A stretch of 64,000 nucleotides of DNA from Podarcis raffonei (lineage: Eukaryota; Chordata; Lepidosauria; Squamata; Lacertidae). The notes below the pieces were generated by a model. That model did no database searches. It saw only the letters and a list, made by a program, of their open reading frames with translations, and was not told the DNA's origin. Location: positions 7,614,459-7,678,458 of the forward strand of contig NC_070619.1 of assembly GCF_027172205.1 (NCBI RefSeq). Direction: 5' to 3'. The position numbers were made by a program, and so were the translations under genes. Positions within the stretch are counted from its first letter, which is position 1; each line of letters starts with the position of its first letter. Shown piece by piece: positions 43,400 to 54,105 of this stretch.

Positions 43400-44150
43400 G
43401 ATATACAATATCTTTATTGTCATTGTCCCATGCAGAACAATGAAATTGAAAAACTACATAAAACATTTAAAAACCCCTAAAAACTCTGAACCCCATTTTT
43501 AAATACACTATACTATAGAGACCCCTTATGCTGCGTTTAGAACCAGAATTGCATTTGCGTAGAAACTGTTTCTCAGACGGCTAGTCCTGGCCTTTTTATA
43601 ACCCTGTACCTTCTTCCAGAAGGCAGAAGCTGAAAGAGATCATTTCCGGGGAGCGCACTATCCTGCGCTATCTCTGCCGCTTTCTTATGGCACCTGGAAG
43701 CATAGATTTTATCCAAGGTGGGAAGAGTGCACCCAGTTGTTCTCTCTGCAGTCTTTACAAGCCTGGACAGCATTGTTTTTTCCCTGGCCATGCAGCCCCC
43801 AAACCACACACACAGACCCTAAGTTAATACACTCTCCACAGTACAATGCTAAATGCCATCAACAGGTCCTTTGAGAGATTGTTTTTCTGGAGGATTCTCA
43901 GAAAATATAACCTCTGCTGTGCTCTCCTCTGCTGTTTTCTCCCCAGGTTAGGTCGTCTCTCAACTCCATTCCCAGAAATCGAAACACCCGAGACCTGTTC
44001 CACGCACCTCCCCTCAATAATAAGTGGCTGAATATTCAATTTACATTTCCTGAAGTCCACAATGATCTCTTTTGTTTTTTTTTAAGTTAAGGAGTAAGTT
44101 GTTTTTCCTGCACCACTCCCTCTCTGGTGTTATCGCCCTCACCCTACAGA
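43400..44150 (-). mobile_element. LINE fragment of a Rex1/L2-like family
   Basis: On the minus strand, TLDKIYASRCHKKAAEIA and LFQLLPSGRRYRVIKRPG resemble the C-terminal segment of LINEs common in fish, and the 3' end CAATGACAATAAAGAT followed by a short ATATCGTATAT repeat also fits. Only one copy is in the window. Family placement is tentative. Confidence 0.6.
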
Positions 44151-44269
44151 GGCTTGGTTGAGGCAGGACTACGGAGGGACGGATCTGTCAACTTCCCTAC
44201 CTCTCAAGACTGGGAAAAAGACAACGAGGATGCCCTAACAGTGACCAAGACACTGATATTGATGAATGG

Positions 44270-44960
44270 ATGATATCCTTTAATCTGGAGGTTTTCAAGC
44301 TTTTTGAGTCCATGGCTCGCTTGAACTTTCTTTCTGCGGCACCCCTGTGGCGCTCAGGAGACCAGTTAGGTCCCCACTTACCTGCAGAGCTGGAAGCCCC
44401 AAACCCCTTTTCGAACACCCTCCCTCCTCAGCCTCCTTGCCCCTCTCCTTGGGGGTCCTCTGGGCAGCCGCTCCCGCAGCCCCTGGTCTCTGAGCTGCCC
44501 CCCCAAAGAGAGACACCTCCTTGCACCGGCCCACAGACGTGTCTGCCCATTCCCAACAGCAAGGGCTGGCGGACTGGGCTCCCTCGCCCGCTTGCTTGCT
44601 TACTCCGAGGTCGTCTCAGCTCCTGGCACCCAGCGCCCCCTGGCCAGCCCCAGAGGCACCATTCGCACGGGGAGCTTGCAGCCAGGGCTGCTGCAACAAA
44701 GAGCCGTGCAAGCCTTTGGGAGGCAGAGACGCCAGAGGGCATCAGAAGAAGGAGGGAAGGAAAGAGGGACAGAGGCCAGGGTTGCCCACGGCACCCCTGT
44801 GGGGACAGGAGCCCAGTTATGTCCACCCTTGCCTGCAGAGCTGACAGCCCCTCACCTCTTTTCGAACACCCTCCCTTGTGGAGCGTTCCCCCAGCCTCCT
44901 CTCTTCTCCCCTCTCCTGGGGAGTCCTCTGTGTCAGGAGCTCTTCCTACACTCGAGTAGG
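44270..44960 (+). repeat. Tandem-duplicated GC-rich repeat, two ~480-bp-spaced units
   Basis: GGCACCCCTGTGG ... CTGCAGAGCTG ... TTTTCGAACACCCTCCCT occurs at about 44339 and again at 44790. Long overlapping frames on both strands arise from GC-rich composition; no domain was seen. Confidence 0.55.
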
Positions 44961-45440
44961 ACCCTGGCAGAGACACATGCCCGACTGGCATGTTCTCTCC
45001 CTCCTGGTCGATCGTTCGGGAGCTTCAAAAGCTTTCTTCTGCCCGAACATCACAGCGACCGATGCCAACCGACACCGGCACACTTAGGGATCCGTTGCAC
45101 AGCTTGCGTAACAGACCTCAGCAACTCGGCATTTTGGCTAATCTACTTTATTTACATGTAAACACACACGGAGCACTGCAACATGCCTCCCTCTCTCTCT
45201 AGCATCAGACAGCAAATAGAAAAATAACAAAGGACAATAGTCCCACTTCATGGAACACAGTAACACAAACATCCTGTCTCCGTCACTTCCCACTCTGTGG
45301 AGTCAAAACATACACCGTCATGTGATAGACAACAATTCCATGACTGCAATCACGGAGCAGGAATTCTAACACTCTGGGCAGCCGCTGTTGCCGCCACTGG
45401 TCTCTGACAAGTGGGTATGCCTTTTCCAAACTCGTAAGTG
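44961..45440. other. FBN3 intron, unique sequence
   Basis: Nothing recognised. Confidence 0.4.
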
Positions 45441-45665
45441 CACTTTTGACAATCGTTGAATTGTAGAGCTGGAAGGGAACCCGGCGGTCATCTAGTCCAA
45501 CCCCCTGCAATGCAGGCATCTCGGCTCAAGCACCCCTGACAGACAGCCATCTAACCTCTGCTTGAAAATCTCTGGGAAGGAGAGTCCACAACCTCCTGAG
45601 GGAGACGGTTGCACTGTCGAAAAGCTCTTACTGTCAGAAAGTTCTTCCTGATGTTGAGTCTTGGG
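45441..45665 (-). mobile_element. CR1 LINE 3' fragment, diverged
   Basis: AGAGCTGGAAGGGAACC, AAAATCTCTGGGAAGGAGAG and CTCTTACTGTCAGAAAG match the CR1 at 10957 with more differences. Confidence 0.8.
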
Positions 45666-45744
45666 TTCGAGTCCTGAACCCCAGAGCAGGAGAACAACAG
45701 CTTGCTCTATCTTCCACATAACATGTAATTTCTCACTCTGGCCA

Positions 45745-45880
45745 TTCCTCACCTCACAGCGCCGGTGTTAGGTAGGTTACGCCGAGAGGCAGCGACTGGC
45801 CCCCGAGGTTCACAGCTGAGCGGGGATTTGAACCCTGGCTCTAGTCCGATGCTCTAACCACTACACCACACTGCTGCAAG
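45745..45880 (-). mobile_element. SINE-B-like (MIR/CORE) fragment
   Basis: On the minus strand: AGTGTGGTGTAGTGGTTAGAG, then GGGTTCAAATCCCCGCTC, the tRNA-like head and B box. Confidence 0.65.
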
Positions 45881-45911
45881 AGTGCTTTAAAGGTAAGGCG
45901 TGGGTGTGGCC

Positions 45912-46433
45912 CATAGCTGTCAACTTACAGATTTGAAAATAAGGGGCCAGCAGCCTCGAAAATAAGGGATCAGCAGCCAAAATAAGGGATTTTCAGAGCA
46001 CAGCTAGGTTCGACTTCTGAGCCCCTCCGAGCCAAAAGCAGAAAGCCCAGCCAGCAGCCAAACGAAGCCTCAAGCGGTGGTTCCCACAGCGCAGCAACCC
46101 GGCAAAGGGGATGCAGCAAGGAAAACCACTGTCACCTCTCCGCTGGGAAGCGCTGAGCAAAGGCGAGTCCCCAGGCAACGCGGCCGATTTGATTGGCACA
46201 AGGCATGCAAACTCCACCCCCCAGTCGTTGTTAGACTCCTTATTGGGTGAGCAACGCAGCCAAGCAACACAGTTGGAGCCTCCCTCCTCCCTGGCCGGCA
46301 GGGAGGGAGGGAGAGGAGCTGCTTCCTTTGAAACCAGGGAAATTTAAGGGACATCATCAATAAGGGACAGCAGCGGGACACGGCGCTGGGATGAGGGACT
46401 GTCCTGCCAAATAAGGGACGGTTGACAGCTATG
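45912..46433. mobile_element. MITE-3 long form, 522 bp, 8-bp TSD
   Basis: Same termini as 38525-39068; GTGTGGCC at 45904-45911 and 46434-46441. It lacks one copy of the left-end direct repeat, which explains most of the length difference. Confidence 0.93.
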
Positions 46434-46527
46434 GTGTGGCCTGATCCTAGGGCCTTCAAGAGGCAGCTGGGGTTTGCAAAGATCAAATCCATTTCGCACC
46501 CCAGCTTCTCCCCCAAATTTTAGTTAC

Positions 46528-46650
46528 CTTTGCAGGTCTTCCCGTCTTCTTGCAAGATGTAACCTCGCGGGCAGGAACACTGGAAGCTTCCTTCTGTGTT
46601 CTTGCAGATGAAGTTGCATGGCTTGGGCGACTGGTTGCATTCGTCTAGGT
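46528..46650 (-). CDS. FBN3: FBN3 exon: cbEGF38
   Basis: [16 protein letters not shown] ... [12 protein letters not shown], 41 residues, six Cys. SPKPCN and LQEDGKTCK are hallmarks of this position. Acceptor ACCGTAG|ACCTAG, donor CAAAG|GTAACT. The intron downstream of it carries the 522-bp MITE-3. Confidence 0.95.
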
Positions 46651-46676
46651 CTACGGTGAAGCGAATATGATATAAC

Positions 46677-46679
46677 AGC

Positions 46680-46716
<37 letters not shown>
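46677..46716. repeat. (AAT)n microsatellite
   Basis: About 12 AAT units, 27 bp upstream of the cbEGF38 acceptor on the minus strand. Confidence 0.9.
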
Positions 46717-47336
46717 CCCTGCCTTTCCCCCAGTCAGTTTCCAAAGTACAAAACCAACGACAAAACAGAAAAAGATGAAACCATAGAAACAGCAAAGTGC
46801 AATCAAACACCAACAGAATTAGTTGTACCTCGGAAGTTGAACGGAATCCTTTCTGGAAGACCGTTCGACTTCTAAAACGTTCAGAAACCAAGGCGCGGCT
46901 TCCGATTGGCTGCAAGAAGCTCCTGCAGCCAATCGGAAGCCGCGTCGGATGTTTGGGTGCCAAAGAACATTCGCAAACCGGAACACTCGCTTCCGGATTT
47001 GCGGTGTTCGGGAGCCAAAGTGTTTGACTCGCAAGGCGTTCGACTTCCGAGGTACGGCTGTATATGAAAGACCCATGAAAAATACAGATAATAATAGCAA
47101 TGAAAACATCGCAGCACCAGCCCTTTCCTTAAAAAGAGTCCGTTCCTAAAGGCATGTTGGAATAAAAAGGTGTTCAGCTCCTGGCTGGGCAACAAAGAGG
47201 AAGCCCGTCAAACTTCTCTAGGCAGGGAGTTCCATAGTTCCCTGGGAGCAGCCACGACCGAGAAGGCCCTGTCCCACATCCCCATTATTTTATTATTATT
47301 TTATCTAAATTGGCCAGCCGGACCTTTCACCAGCAG
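46717..47336 (-). mobile_element. L2-like LINE 3' fragment, third type, split by a MITE-1
   Basis: CCTGCCTTTCCCCCAGTC and GGCAGGGAGTTCCATAG ... CGAGAAGGCCCTGTCCC are LINE C-terminal/3' phrases in antisense. The MITE at 46824-47065 separates the two parts. Confidence 0.6.
46824..47065. mobile_element. MITE-1 subfamily with central hairpin
   Basis: GTACCTCGGAAGTTGAACGG ... CGACTTCCGAGGTACGGCTG, with the TTCCGATTGGCTGCAAG / TCCTGCAGCCAATCGGAAG hairpin. Confidence 0.8.
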
Positions 47337-47342
47337 GCTCCA

Positions 47343-47692
47343 GGGTAAAGGTAAAGGTCCATTAGGTCCAGTCGTGACCGACTCTGGGGTTGTGGCGCTC
47401 ATCTCACTTTATTGGCCGAGGGAGCCGGCGTACAGCTTCCGGGTCATGTGGCCAGCAGGACTAAGCCGCTTCTGGCGAACCAGGGCAGCACACGGAAACG
47501 CTGTTTACCTTCCCGCCGGAGCAGTACCTATTTACCTACTTGCACTTTGACGTGCTTTCAAACTGCTAGGTTGGCAGGAGCAGGGACCGAACAACGGCAG
47601 CTCACCCCGTTGCGGGGATTTGAACCGCCGACCTTCTGATTGGCAAGTCCTAGGCTCTGTGGTTTAACCCACAGCGCCACCTGCGTCCCTTA
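47343..47692 (-). mobile_element. SINE-A copy with TSD
   Basis: AGGCTCCAGGGT flanks it on both sides. Confidence 0.92.
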
Positions 47693-47809
47693 GGCTCCAG
47701 GGTGAGTTGCAACAATTCAAAATAGCTTAAAGAACTTGCCTCCAACTGAAAGCGCACATCTTGGGCGTCAGAGGACAGAGCAAAGAGGTGCCTTGCACTG
47801 CTGCTAATC

Positions 47810-47945
47810 CAGGCATAAGCAAACTCGGCCCTCCAGATGTTTTGGGACTACAACTCCCATCACCCCTAGCTAACAGGACCAGTGGTCAGGGATGATGGGA
47901 GTTGTAGTCCCAAAACATCTGGAGGGCCGAGTTTGCCTATGCCTG
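47810..47945. mobile_element. MITE-4, 136-bp palindrome with 8-bp TSD
   Basis: CAGGCATAAGCAAACTCGG and GAGTTTGCCTATGCCTG; TGCTAATC before and TTCTAATC after, one mismatch. Confidence 0.88.
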
Positions 47946-47953
47946 TTCTAATC

Positions 47954-48600
47954 TTTTCCTATCTCCTGCCCCCTATCTGGAGCCAGCCCCGTTTGAGACT
48001 GTTCAGAAGTGTTTGGTGTTGTTGGGAAGCTGCCATGGGCTTGCCAGATGCAGAGGAGTGGGGGGTAGACACCAGTTGGGGAACCAACAAGGGAAGAAGG
48101 CTCAGAGCCCAGGGAGTGGTGGTGGGTCCATGAGGAATGGTCAGAGGGAAAAGAGGGAGAAAACTGGAGGTGTTGGAAGCTGAAGGGGCAACAGGGTTTA
48201 GTGAGCAGGGAGATTCTGTGCCAGAGAGCACTGCAGAATTAGGGGCTGGAGAGGAGGGAGGCCAAGAGACAGAGATGAGGCAGGTGATGAATTCAGGGTG
48301 TCTCCATCTCCTGCTGCAACCAGCTCCTCTCCCCCATGGTCTCCCAGAACCAGAAGAGGGATGAAGAAGGAGGAGCAAAGGCGGGCAAGGTGGAGACGTC
48401 TCAGATTGCTTGGGAGGGAACTGGCCGGGAAGAGAGCGGCGGGAAAGTCCTCATTGGGGAGAGTTGCTGTGATCACTAGGCCTGTTCTGGTTTCTTTGAG
48501 TGAAGATTTCACTTTGCAGCCACCTTGTGAGTTATCGCTGACCTGATCCTGACACCCACACATGGAGATGACTCTCAAATTGCCAGGGACTCCCTAGGAA
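47954..48600. other. FBN3 intron, purine-rich unique sequence
   Basis: Both-strand frames of 80-140 codons come from G/A-rich composition. No exon is supported: the next fibrillin domain in order is already accounted for at 48687. Confidence 0.45.
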
Positions 48601-48686
48601 TCTGGTTTGTATTTTGTGGGTGTAGAGGGAAGGACAGCCTGGCTGCTGGCTCGAGGCAGGCTGCCTGCTTCCGCAAAAACCCTTAC

Positions 48687-48812
48687 CCTGGCAAGACGTG
48701 CCGGTGATATCGTTGGTGTAGCCAAGCCGGCAATGGCAGCGGAACGAACCCATGCTGTTGATGCACTGGCCGTGTTTGCAGAGGTTGGGCAGCACTCTGC
48801 ACTCGTCAATGT
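48687..48812 (-). CDS. FBN3: FBN3 exon: cbEGF37
   Basis: [17 protein letters not shown] ... [12 protein letters not shown], 42 residues, six Cys; first domain after TB7. Acceptor CTGCAG|ACATTG, donor GCCAGG|GTAAGG. Confidence 0.95.
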
Positions 48813-48844
48813 CTGCAGCGGAAGAGGAGAGGAGCCGATGGTTA

Positions 48845-48990
48845 GGATATGGTTACCAGATGTCCCCGTTTCCCGGGGACAGTCCCCGGATTTCCAAATC
48901 TGTCCCCGGACAAAATCCGTCCCCAGAATGTCCCCGGATTTCATTTAATGTCCCTGGATTTATATTTTAAGTGTTCTAGATTTATTAGTA
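48845..48990 (+). mobile_element. Short repeat beginning GGTTACCAGATGTCCCC
   Basis: The GTCCCCGGAT phrase recurs about five times. The start resembles MITE ends known from other vertebrates. Family unknown. Confidence 0.45.
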
Positions 48991-49204
48991 ATAATAATAA
49001 TAATTTTTATTTATACCCCGCCCTCCCCAGCCCTTTCATTTTTGGAGGGGGGAAGTGCGTCCTATAGAGCGAAAAATACAGTATGTCTCCTCGATTTTGC
49101 CTTATTCAAACTCCCCGAGATGTTCTGCAGCAAACGCAAACCAAGGTTTACCGAGCGCGGCTTCAGCCACAACAAACCGTGGAGAAGCAGCGAAGAAAGA
49201 GCTT

Positions 49205-49205
<1 letters not shown>

Positions 49206-49266
<61 letters not shown>

Positions 49267-49268
49267 TA
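49206..49268. repeat. (AAT)n/(ATT)n microsatellite
   Basis: About 13 AAT units followed by 7 ATT units, an inverted pair. Confidence 0.93.
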
Positions 49269-49690
49269 TTTATACCCCGCCCTCCCCAGCCAAGGCCGGG
49301 CTCAGGGCGGCTAACAAGCAATAATAAAAACAAGTTGAATGAATACAACTTAAAAACAAGATTAAAATACAACATTAAAATATTGAAACATTAAAATATT
49401 AAAATGCAGCCTCATCAGAGGAGGAGAAAGGAAAAAGGAAAAAGAAAGAGAGGGAGGGAATCAAATTGGCTCCAAGCCAAAGGCCAAGGGGAACAACTCT
49501 GTCTTACAGGCCCTGTGAAAAGAAATCAGATCCCGCAGGGCCCTGGTCTCATGAGGCAGAGCGTTCCACCAGGCCGGGGCCAGTGTTGAAAAGGCCCTGG
49601 CTCTGGTTGAGACTAATCTAACTTCCTTAGGGCCCGGGACCACTAGGGTGTTGCTATTTATGGGCCTTGAGGCTCTCCGTGGGGCAGACC
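49269..49690 (-). mobile_element. LINE 3' fragment (second L2-like type)
   Basis: It encodes FSTLAPAWWNALPHETRALR and FHRACKTELFPLAFGLEPI in antisense and ends in the tail also seen at 4200-4385. Confidence 0.75.
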
Positions 49691-49983
49691 GGGAGAGGCA
49701 ATCCCGTAGGTAGGGAATGAATGTTGTGTGATTGGTTCAACGGCACAAGACACATCATATGGGGACTTCTGGCGAGGCAAAATGGCGGGCACCACAGCAG
49801 TGAGCAGCTCTTGAAGCCAGCCAGAGCCAACTGCACTACCAGGCTGGCTACGGGCTGCTGGGGCTGCTGAGGCTGCCGCTGCCACTGCCAAGGGGGAACC
49901 GGGGACGCCCGGCACGTCAACTGGGGGAACCGCTGACCCCCCCGCAACCCAAATCGAGCACGCCCAGCCACCCGGCGAACTGC

Positions 49984-50532
49984 CCGCAGAGGAGAAGATA
50001 TAATAATAATAATAATAATTTATTATTTGTATCCCGCCCATCTGGCTGGGTTTCCCCAGCCACTCTGGGCGGCATCCACAGAGACCAAAAATACACTAAA
50101 ATGTCACACATTAAAAACTTCCCTGAACAGGGCTGCCTTCAGATGTCGTCTGAAGGTCAGGTAGTTGTTTATTGCTTTGACATCTGGTGGGAGGGCGTTC
50201 CACAGGGTGGGTGCCACTACCGAGAAGGCCCTCTGCCTGGTTCCCTGTAGCTTTGCTTCTCGCAATGAGGGAACCGCCAGAAGGCCCTCGGAGCTGGACC
50301 TCAGTGTCCGGGCAGAACGATGGGGGTGGAGATGCTCCTTCAGGGATACTGCGCCATTTAGGGCTTTCAAGGTCAGCACCAACACTTTGAATTGTGCTCG
50401 GAAACGTCCTGGGAGCCAATGTAGGTCTTTCAAGACCGGTGTTATGTGGTCTCGGCGGCCGCCCCCAGTCACCAGTCTAGCTGCCGCATTCTGCATTAGT
50501 TGTAGTTTCTGGGTCACCTTCAAAGGTAGCCC
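49984..50532 (-). mobile_element. L2-type LINE 3' fragment
   Basis: The frame 50523-50104 reads LQLMQNAAARLVTGGGRRDH through [15 protein letters not shown], intact; (AAT)n at the 3' end. It lies about 200 bp downstream of the TB7 exon. Confidence 0.9.
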
Positions 50533-50736
50533 GACTTTTTAAAAAACAACATTTTTTAATATTTTTTTTTCTCCTTTCAAAAAAAAAAAGTGGGCCCGGT
50601 TTCTTTGGAAAAAAAATCTGATAACCTTAGGTTAGGATCATCACCAATGCAAAGCCAGTTGCGGTCAGGGAGAGCGTGGGGGGGGGGCCCTCAGAGACTT
50701 TGCCCACGGATCCTGCCCCCTGCTTGACAGGCTCAC

Positions 50737-50943
50737 CTCTCCCGTCGGTTGCGTAGCCTGGCCCATGCGGGCACATTTTCTTGTACTGGGCGGTGGCAGG
50801 AAAGGGGCAGAGTTCGCACTGGGGTCCCCAGCCCCGGCCTCCGTTGCAGCAGCACTCCGATTTCGTGACCTGGTGCCGGTTGGTTGAGGACATCTGGCAC
50901 ATGGTCTGCAGCACCTCGGTGAAACAGAATCCTTGGCGGGTGT
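50737..50943 (-). CDS. FBN3: FBN3 exon: TB7 (8-Cys) domain
   Basis: One 207-bp exon encodes [16 protein letters not shown], the CCC triplet in [36 protein letters not shown] and ATDGR. Eight Cys are present, with the central triplet that defines TGF-beta-binding-protein-like domains. TB domains are found only in fibrillins and LTBPs; the flanking cbEGF counts fit a fibrillin. Acceptor TTCCCAG|ACACC, donor GAGAG|GTGAGC. Confidence 0.96.
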
Positions 50944-51770
50944 CTGGGAAGGGGAGAGGAAGAGATCGGCAGTCAGTGGCGTAGCGGGGTGTGTGCCCCG
51001 GGCACAAAATTACCAGGAGCGAAAATTTCAAAAGGGGGGAAAAAACAGCACGCCCTCCGTCCGTGCCTCTCTCAAGAGTCAGGGAGTCCCTCAATTTCCA
51101 CTCTTTCCCCCCTCCCCAAACCTTCGGTTCTTCCATCAGGTCAAAGGCACATATTTTGTTCGGCTGTTTATATTATTGTTTTGTTTTGTTTTGTTTTCAA
51201 ATTCTTCCGATGGCTGCTATCCGCATCAAACTGACGTTGGAAAGGGAGAAATGGAGGGCGGGGGCTGATCAAGGAGATGGGCAGGCTGCAATTGCCACGC
51301 CGGTGCCGTCACAGGTTGGTGGAACAATACCAGTCTTGTCCCGGGCCCCGGCAACCCACGCTAGGCAACTGTAAGCCGTTAGCAGAGTGCGCCACCAAAC
51401 TTGCAGTGGGACCAAACTCCAGGTGGGACGAGGGCTGGGGAGAGCCTGCGAGGGACCCAAGTGGTCCTCTAGTCCACCCCCTGCTGTGTAGGAGTAGCTG
51501 GTATTTACTGGGGGCGGGTAAAACCCAGAGAAAGAGAAAAACAGCTTTCTATGCTGGTATTGTAATTCTTTATATAAACATATATTTAATGATATGGGTG
51601 TGGAATACAACACAGAAATCTTGACTGGTGCACGGTCATGCTAGTCCTGCTTTCTTGTCATGTTTAATTCAACACACATATCTGGGAATGGGTAAAATTC
51701 CCAAATCCTAAATTTCTGCCACTTCATTCTACAGAAACACAGGTGAGCACTGATAAAATAGAATCATATA
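50944..51770. other. FBN3 intron, unique sequence
   Basis: A (TTTTG)n run near 51178-51195 is the only repeat recognised. Confidence 0.4.
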
Positions 51771-52012
51771 CAGTGGTACCTCGGGTTACATACACTTCAG
51801 GTTACGTACGCTTCAGGTTACAGACTCCGCTAACCCAGAAATAGTGCTTCAGGTTAAGAACTTTTCTTCAGGATGAGAACAGAAATCGGGCTCTGGCGGT
51901 GCGGCAGCAGAAGGAGGCCCCATTAGCTAAAGTGGTGCTTCAGGTTAAAAACAGTTTCAGGTTAAGTACGGACCTCCGGAACAAATTAAGTACTTAACCC
52001 GAGGTACCACTG
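51771..52012. mobile_element. MITE-1, 242 bp, TA target site
   Basis: CAGTGGTACCTCGGGTTAC and CCCGAGGTACCACTG are perfect at the tips; TA at 51769-51770 and 52013-52014. Same length as 55468-55709, opposite orientation. Confidence 0.93.
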
Positions 52013-52019
52013 TAATTAT

Positions 52020-52400
52020 ACTACTACTACTACTATTACTACTACTAATTTATTTATACCCCACCTTTCTGGCTGGGTTCCCCCAGCCACTCTGGGCAGC
52101 ACTCAACAGAACATTAAAAACAGAATAAAACTTCAAACATTAGAAACTTCCCTAAACAGGGCTGCCTTCAGATGTCTTCTAAAAGTCAGATAGTTGTTTC
52201 TTTCCTTGACATCTGATGGGAGGGTGCCACTACCGAGAAGGCCCTCTGCCTGGTTCCCTGTTACCCTTATAGAGCTCTTGGGTTTTTGTTTTTGTTTTTA
52301 TTATGTATTTTGTGGTTTTATATCTTGATTGTATTATGTGAACTGCCCTGAGACTCCCAGGTATAGGGCGGTATATAAATTCAATTTTTTTTAAAAAAAG
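52020..52400. mobile_element. L2-type LINE 3' fragment (minus) next to a second LINE tail (plus)
   Basis: 52040-52262 is antisense L2-type. 52263-52400 ends CTGCCCTGAGACTCCCAGG ... GGCGGTATATAAATTC in the plus direction, a different LINE 3' end. Confidence 0.7.
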
Positions 52401-52422
52401 GTCTAGCCCAACGCCCTATCTG

Positions 52423-52780
52423 GGACGCGGGTGGCTCTGTGGGTTAAACCACTGAGCCTAGGACTTGCCGATCAGAAGGTCGGCGGTTCGAATCCCCACG
52501 ATGACGGGGTGAGCTCCCGTTGCTCGGTCCCAGCTCCTGCCAACCTAGCAGTTCGAAAGCACGTCAAAGTACAAGTAGATAAGTAGGTACCGCTCCGGCG
52601 GGAAGGTAAACGGTGTTTCCGTGCGCTGCTCTGGTTCGCTAGAGGCGGCTTAGTCCTGCTGGCCACATGACCTGGAAGCTGTACGCCGGATCCCTCGGCC
52701 AGTAAAGCGAGATGAGCGCCGCAACCCCAGAATCGGTCGCGACTGGACCTAATGGTCAGGGGTCCCTTTACCTTTACCTC
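52423..52780 (+). mobile_element. SINE-A copy
   Basis: Full-length; CAACGCCCTA before and CAACCCCCTA after are a probable duplication with one mismatch. Confidence 0.9.
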
Positions 52781-53115
52781 AACCCCCTACAGTGCTGCCT
52801 AATGGCACCCTTGGGGGAGTGATGCTGATGGGCGGAGCCTCATTATGTCTGGCGGCTTAGAGGCGGAGCCTGATGTCACAGGGGGCGGGGCCAATGGCAA
52901 AATCCTCTCACCCCTCCCAAATCTGCCTCTGCCCTCAATTCTCACCCCTCAGGAAGAGGAGAAGGTCAAACTCCCCCAGTGCTTCCAACGCAACGCCTGT
53001 GAGCTGGAAACACAGCCAGGCTATCCTCTGACGACTGCAGCCGCGAGGCCACCACGAGACGACTGCAACCGAAAGCTCAAGAGGAAGCGGCTGGGCGAGA
53101 ACCGTTATCGCTTAC

Positions 53116-53241
53116 CAAGGCACTCGGTGCCGGAGGGGCTGCTCTGAAAGCCTTCGTTGCAGTCGCATTGGTAGCTGCCCACGGAATTGACACAGCGTCC
53201 GTTGGGGCAGATTCCTGGCTTGGTCCGGCACTCGTTCTCAT
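53116..53241 (-). CDS. FBN3: FBN3 exon: cbEGF36
   Basis: [17 protein letters not shown] ... [12 protein letters not shown], 42 residues, six Cys. Acceptor GCCCTCAG|ATGAG, donor CCTTG|GTAAGC. Confidence 0.95.
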
Positions 53242-53342
53242 CTGAGGGCAGCAAGGAGTGAAAGGAGGAGGTTAGAAGTGGGAGAAGGAGTGAACTTCAC
53301 GTTTGCTATGGGCCGGTTCAGTGGCCACGAGGTTGAACTATA

Positions 53343-53578
53343 CAGTGGTACCTCTGGATGCGAACGGGATCCGTTCCGGAGCCCCGTTCGCATCCAGAAG
53401 CGAACGCAACCCGCGGGTCACGATTTGCCGCTCCTGCGCATGCACGTGACATCATTTTGACCATCCGTGCATGTGCGAGCAGCAAAACCCGGAAGTAACG
53501 TGCTCCGTTACTTCTGGGTCGTCGAAACGCAACCCAAAAATACTTATCCCGAAGCTACTTCAACCCGAAGTATGACTG
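53343..53578. mobile_element. MITE-1 relative, CpG-rich subfamily, TA target site
   Basis: It starts CAGTGGTACCTCTGGATGCG and ends CGAAGTATGACTG; TA on both sides (53341-53342, 53579-53580). An internal GAACGGGATCC / GGAGCCCCGTTC inverted pair is present. Confidence 0.8.
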
Positions 53579-53702
53579 TACATCTGAGGGGCAAATTTAT
53601 CTCCCGGGACATCGAAGCACCACAAAGGGCTTGCAAGCCTGATCCGACTTAAACTCCACACCAGCTGTCTTTTGGAAAAAAGCACAGCTCCCACGACTCT
53701 AT

Positions 53703-54105
53703 ATAGAATCATAGAATCATAGAGTTGGAAGAGACCACAAGGGCCATCGAGTCCAACCCCCTGCCAAGCAGGAAACACCATCAGAGCACTCCTGACATAT
53801 GGTTGTCAAGCCTCTGCTTAAAGACCTCCAAAGAAGGAGACTCCACCACACTCCTTGGCAGCAAATTCCACTGTCGAACAGCTCTTACTGTCAGGAAGTT
53901 CTTCCTAATGTTTCGGTGCAATCTTCTTTCCTGCAGTTTGGATCCATTGCTCCGTGTCTGCTTCTCTGGAGCAGCAGAAAACAACCTTTCTCCCTCCTCT
54001 ATGTGACATCCTTTTATATATTTGAACATGGCTATCATATCACCCCTTAACCTCCTCTTCTCCAGGCTAAACATGCCCAGCTCCCTTAGCCGTTCCTCAT
54101 AAGTA
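53703..54105 (-). mobile_element. CR1 LINE 3' fragment
   Basis: The frame 54143-53781 carries [20 protein letters not shown] and [20 protein letters not shown]. It is almost identical by eye to 10957-11360, with the same octamer-type 3' end. Confidence 0.92.

Noticed and set aside
44270-45161. Overlapping 187-229-codon frames on both strands
   Set aside because: GC-rich chance frames within a duplicated repeat; no domain and no place in the fibrillin exon order.
45745-45880. tRNA-like sequence on the minus strand
   Set aside because: The order of head and core matches a MIR/CORE-type SINE.
52472-52666. Recurring ~63-codon frame (ASRTKPLLANQSSARKRR and downstream) in many places
   Set aside because: It is a chance frame across SINE-A; its recurrence follows SINE copies, not a gene family.
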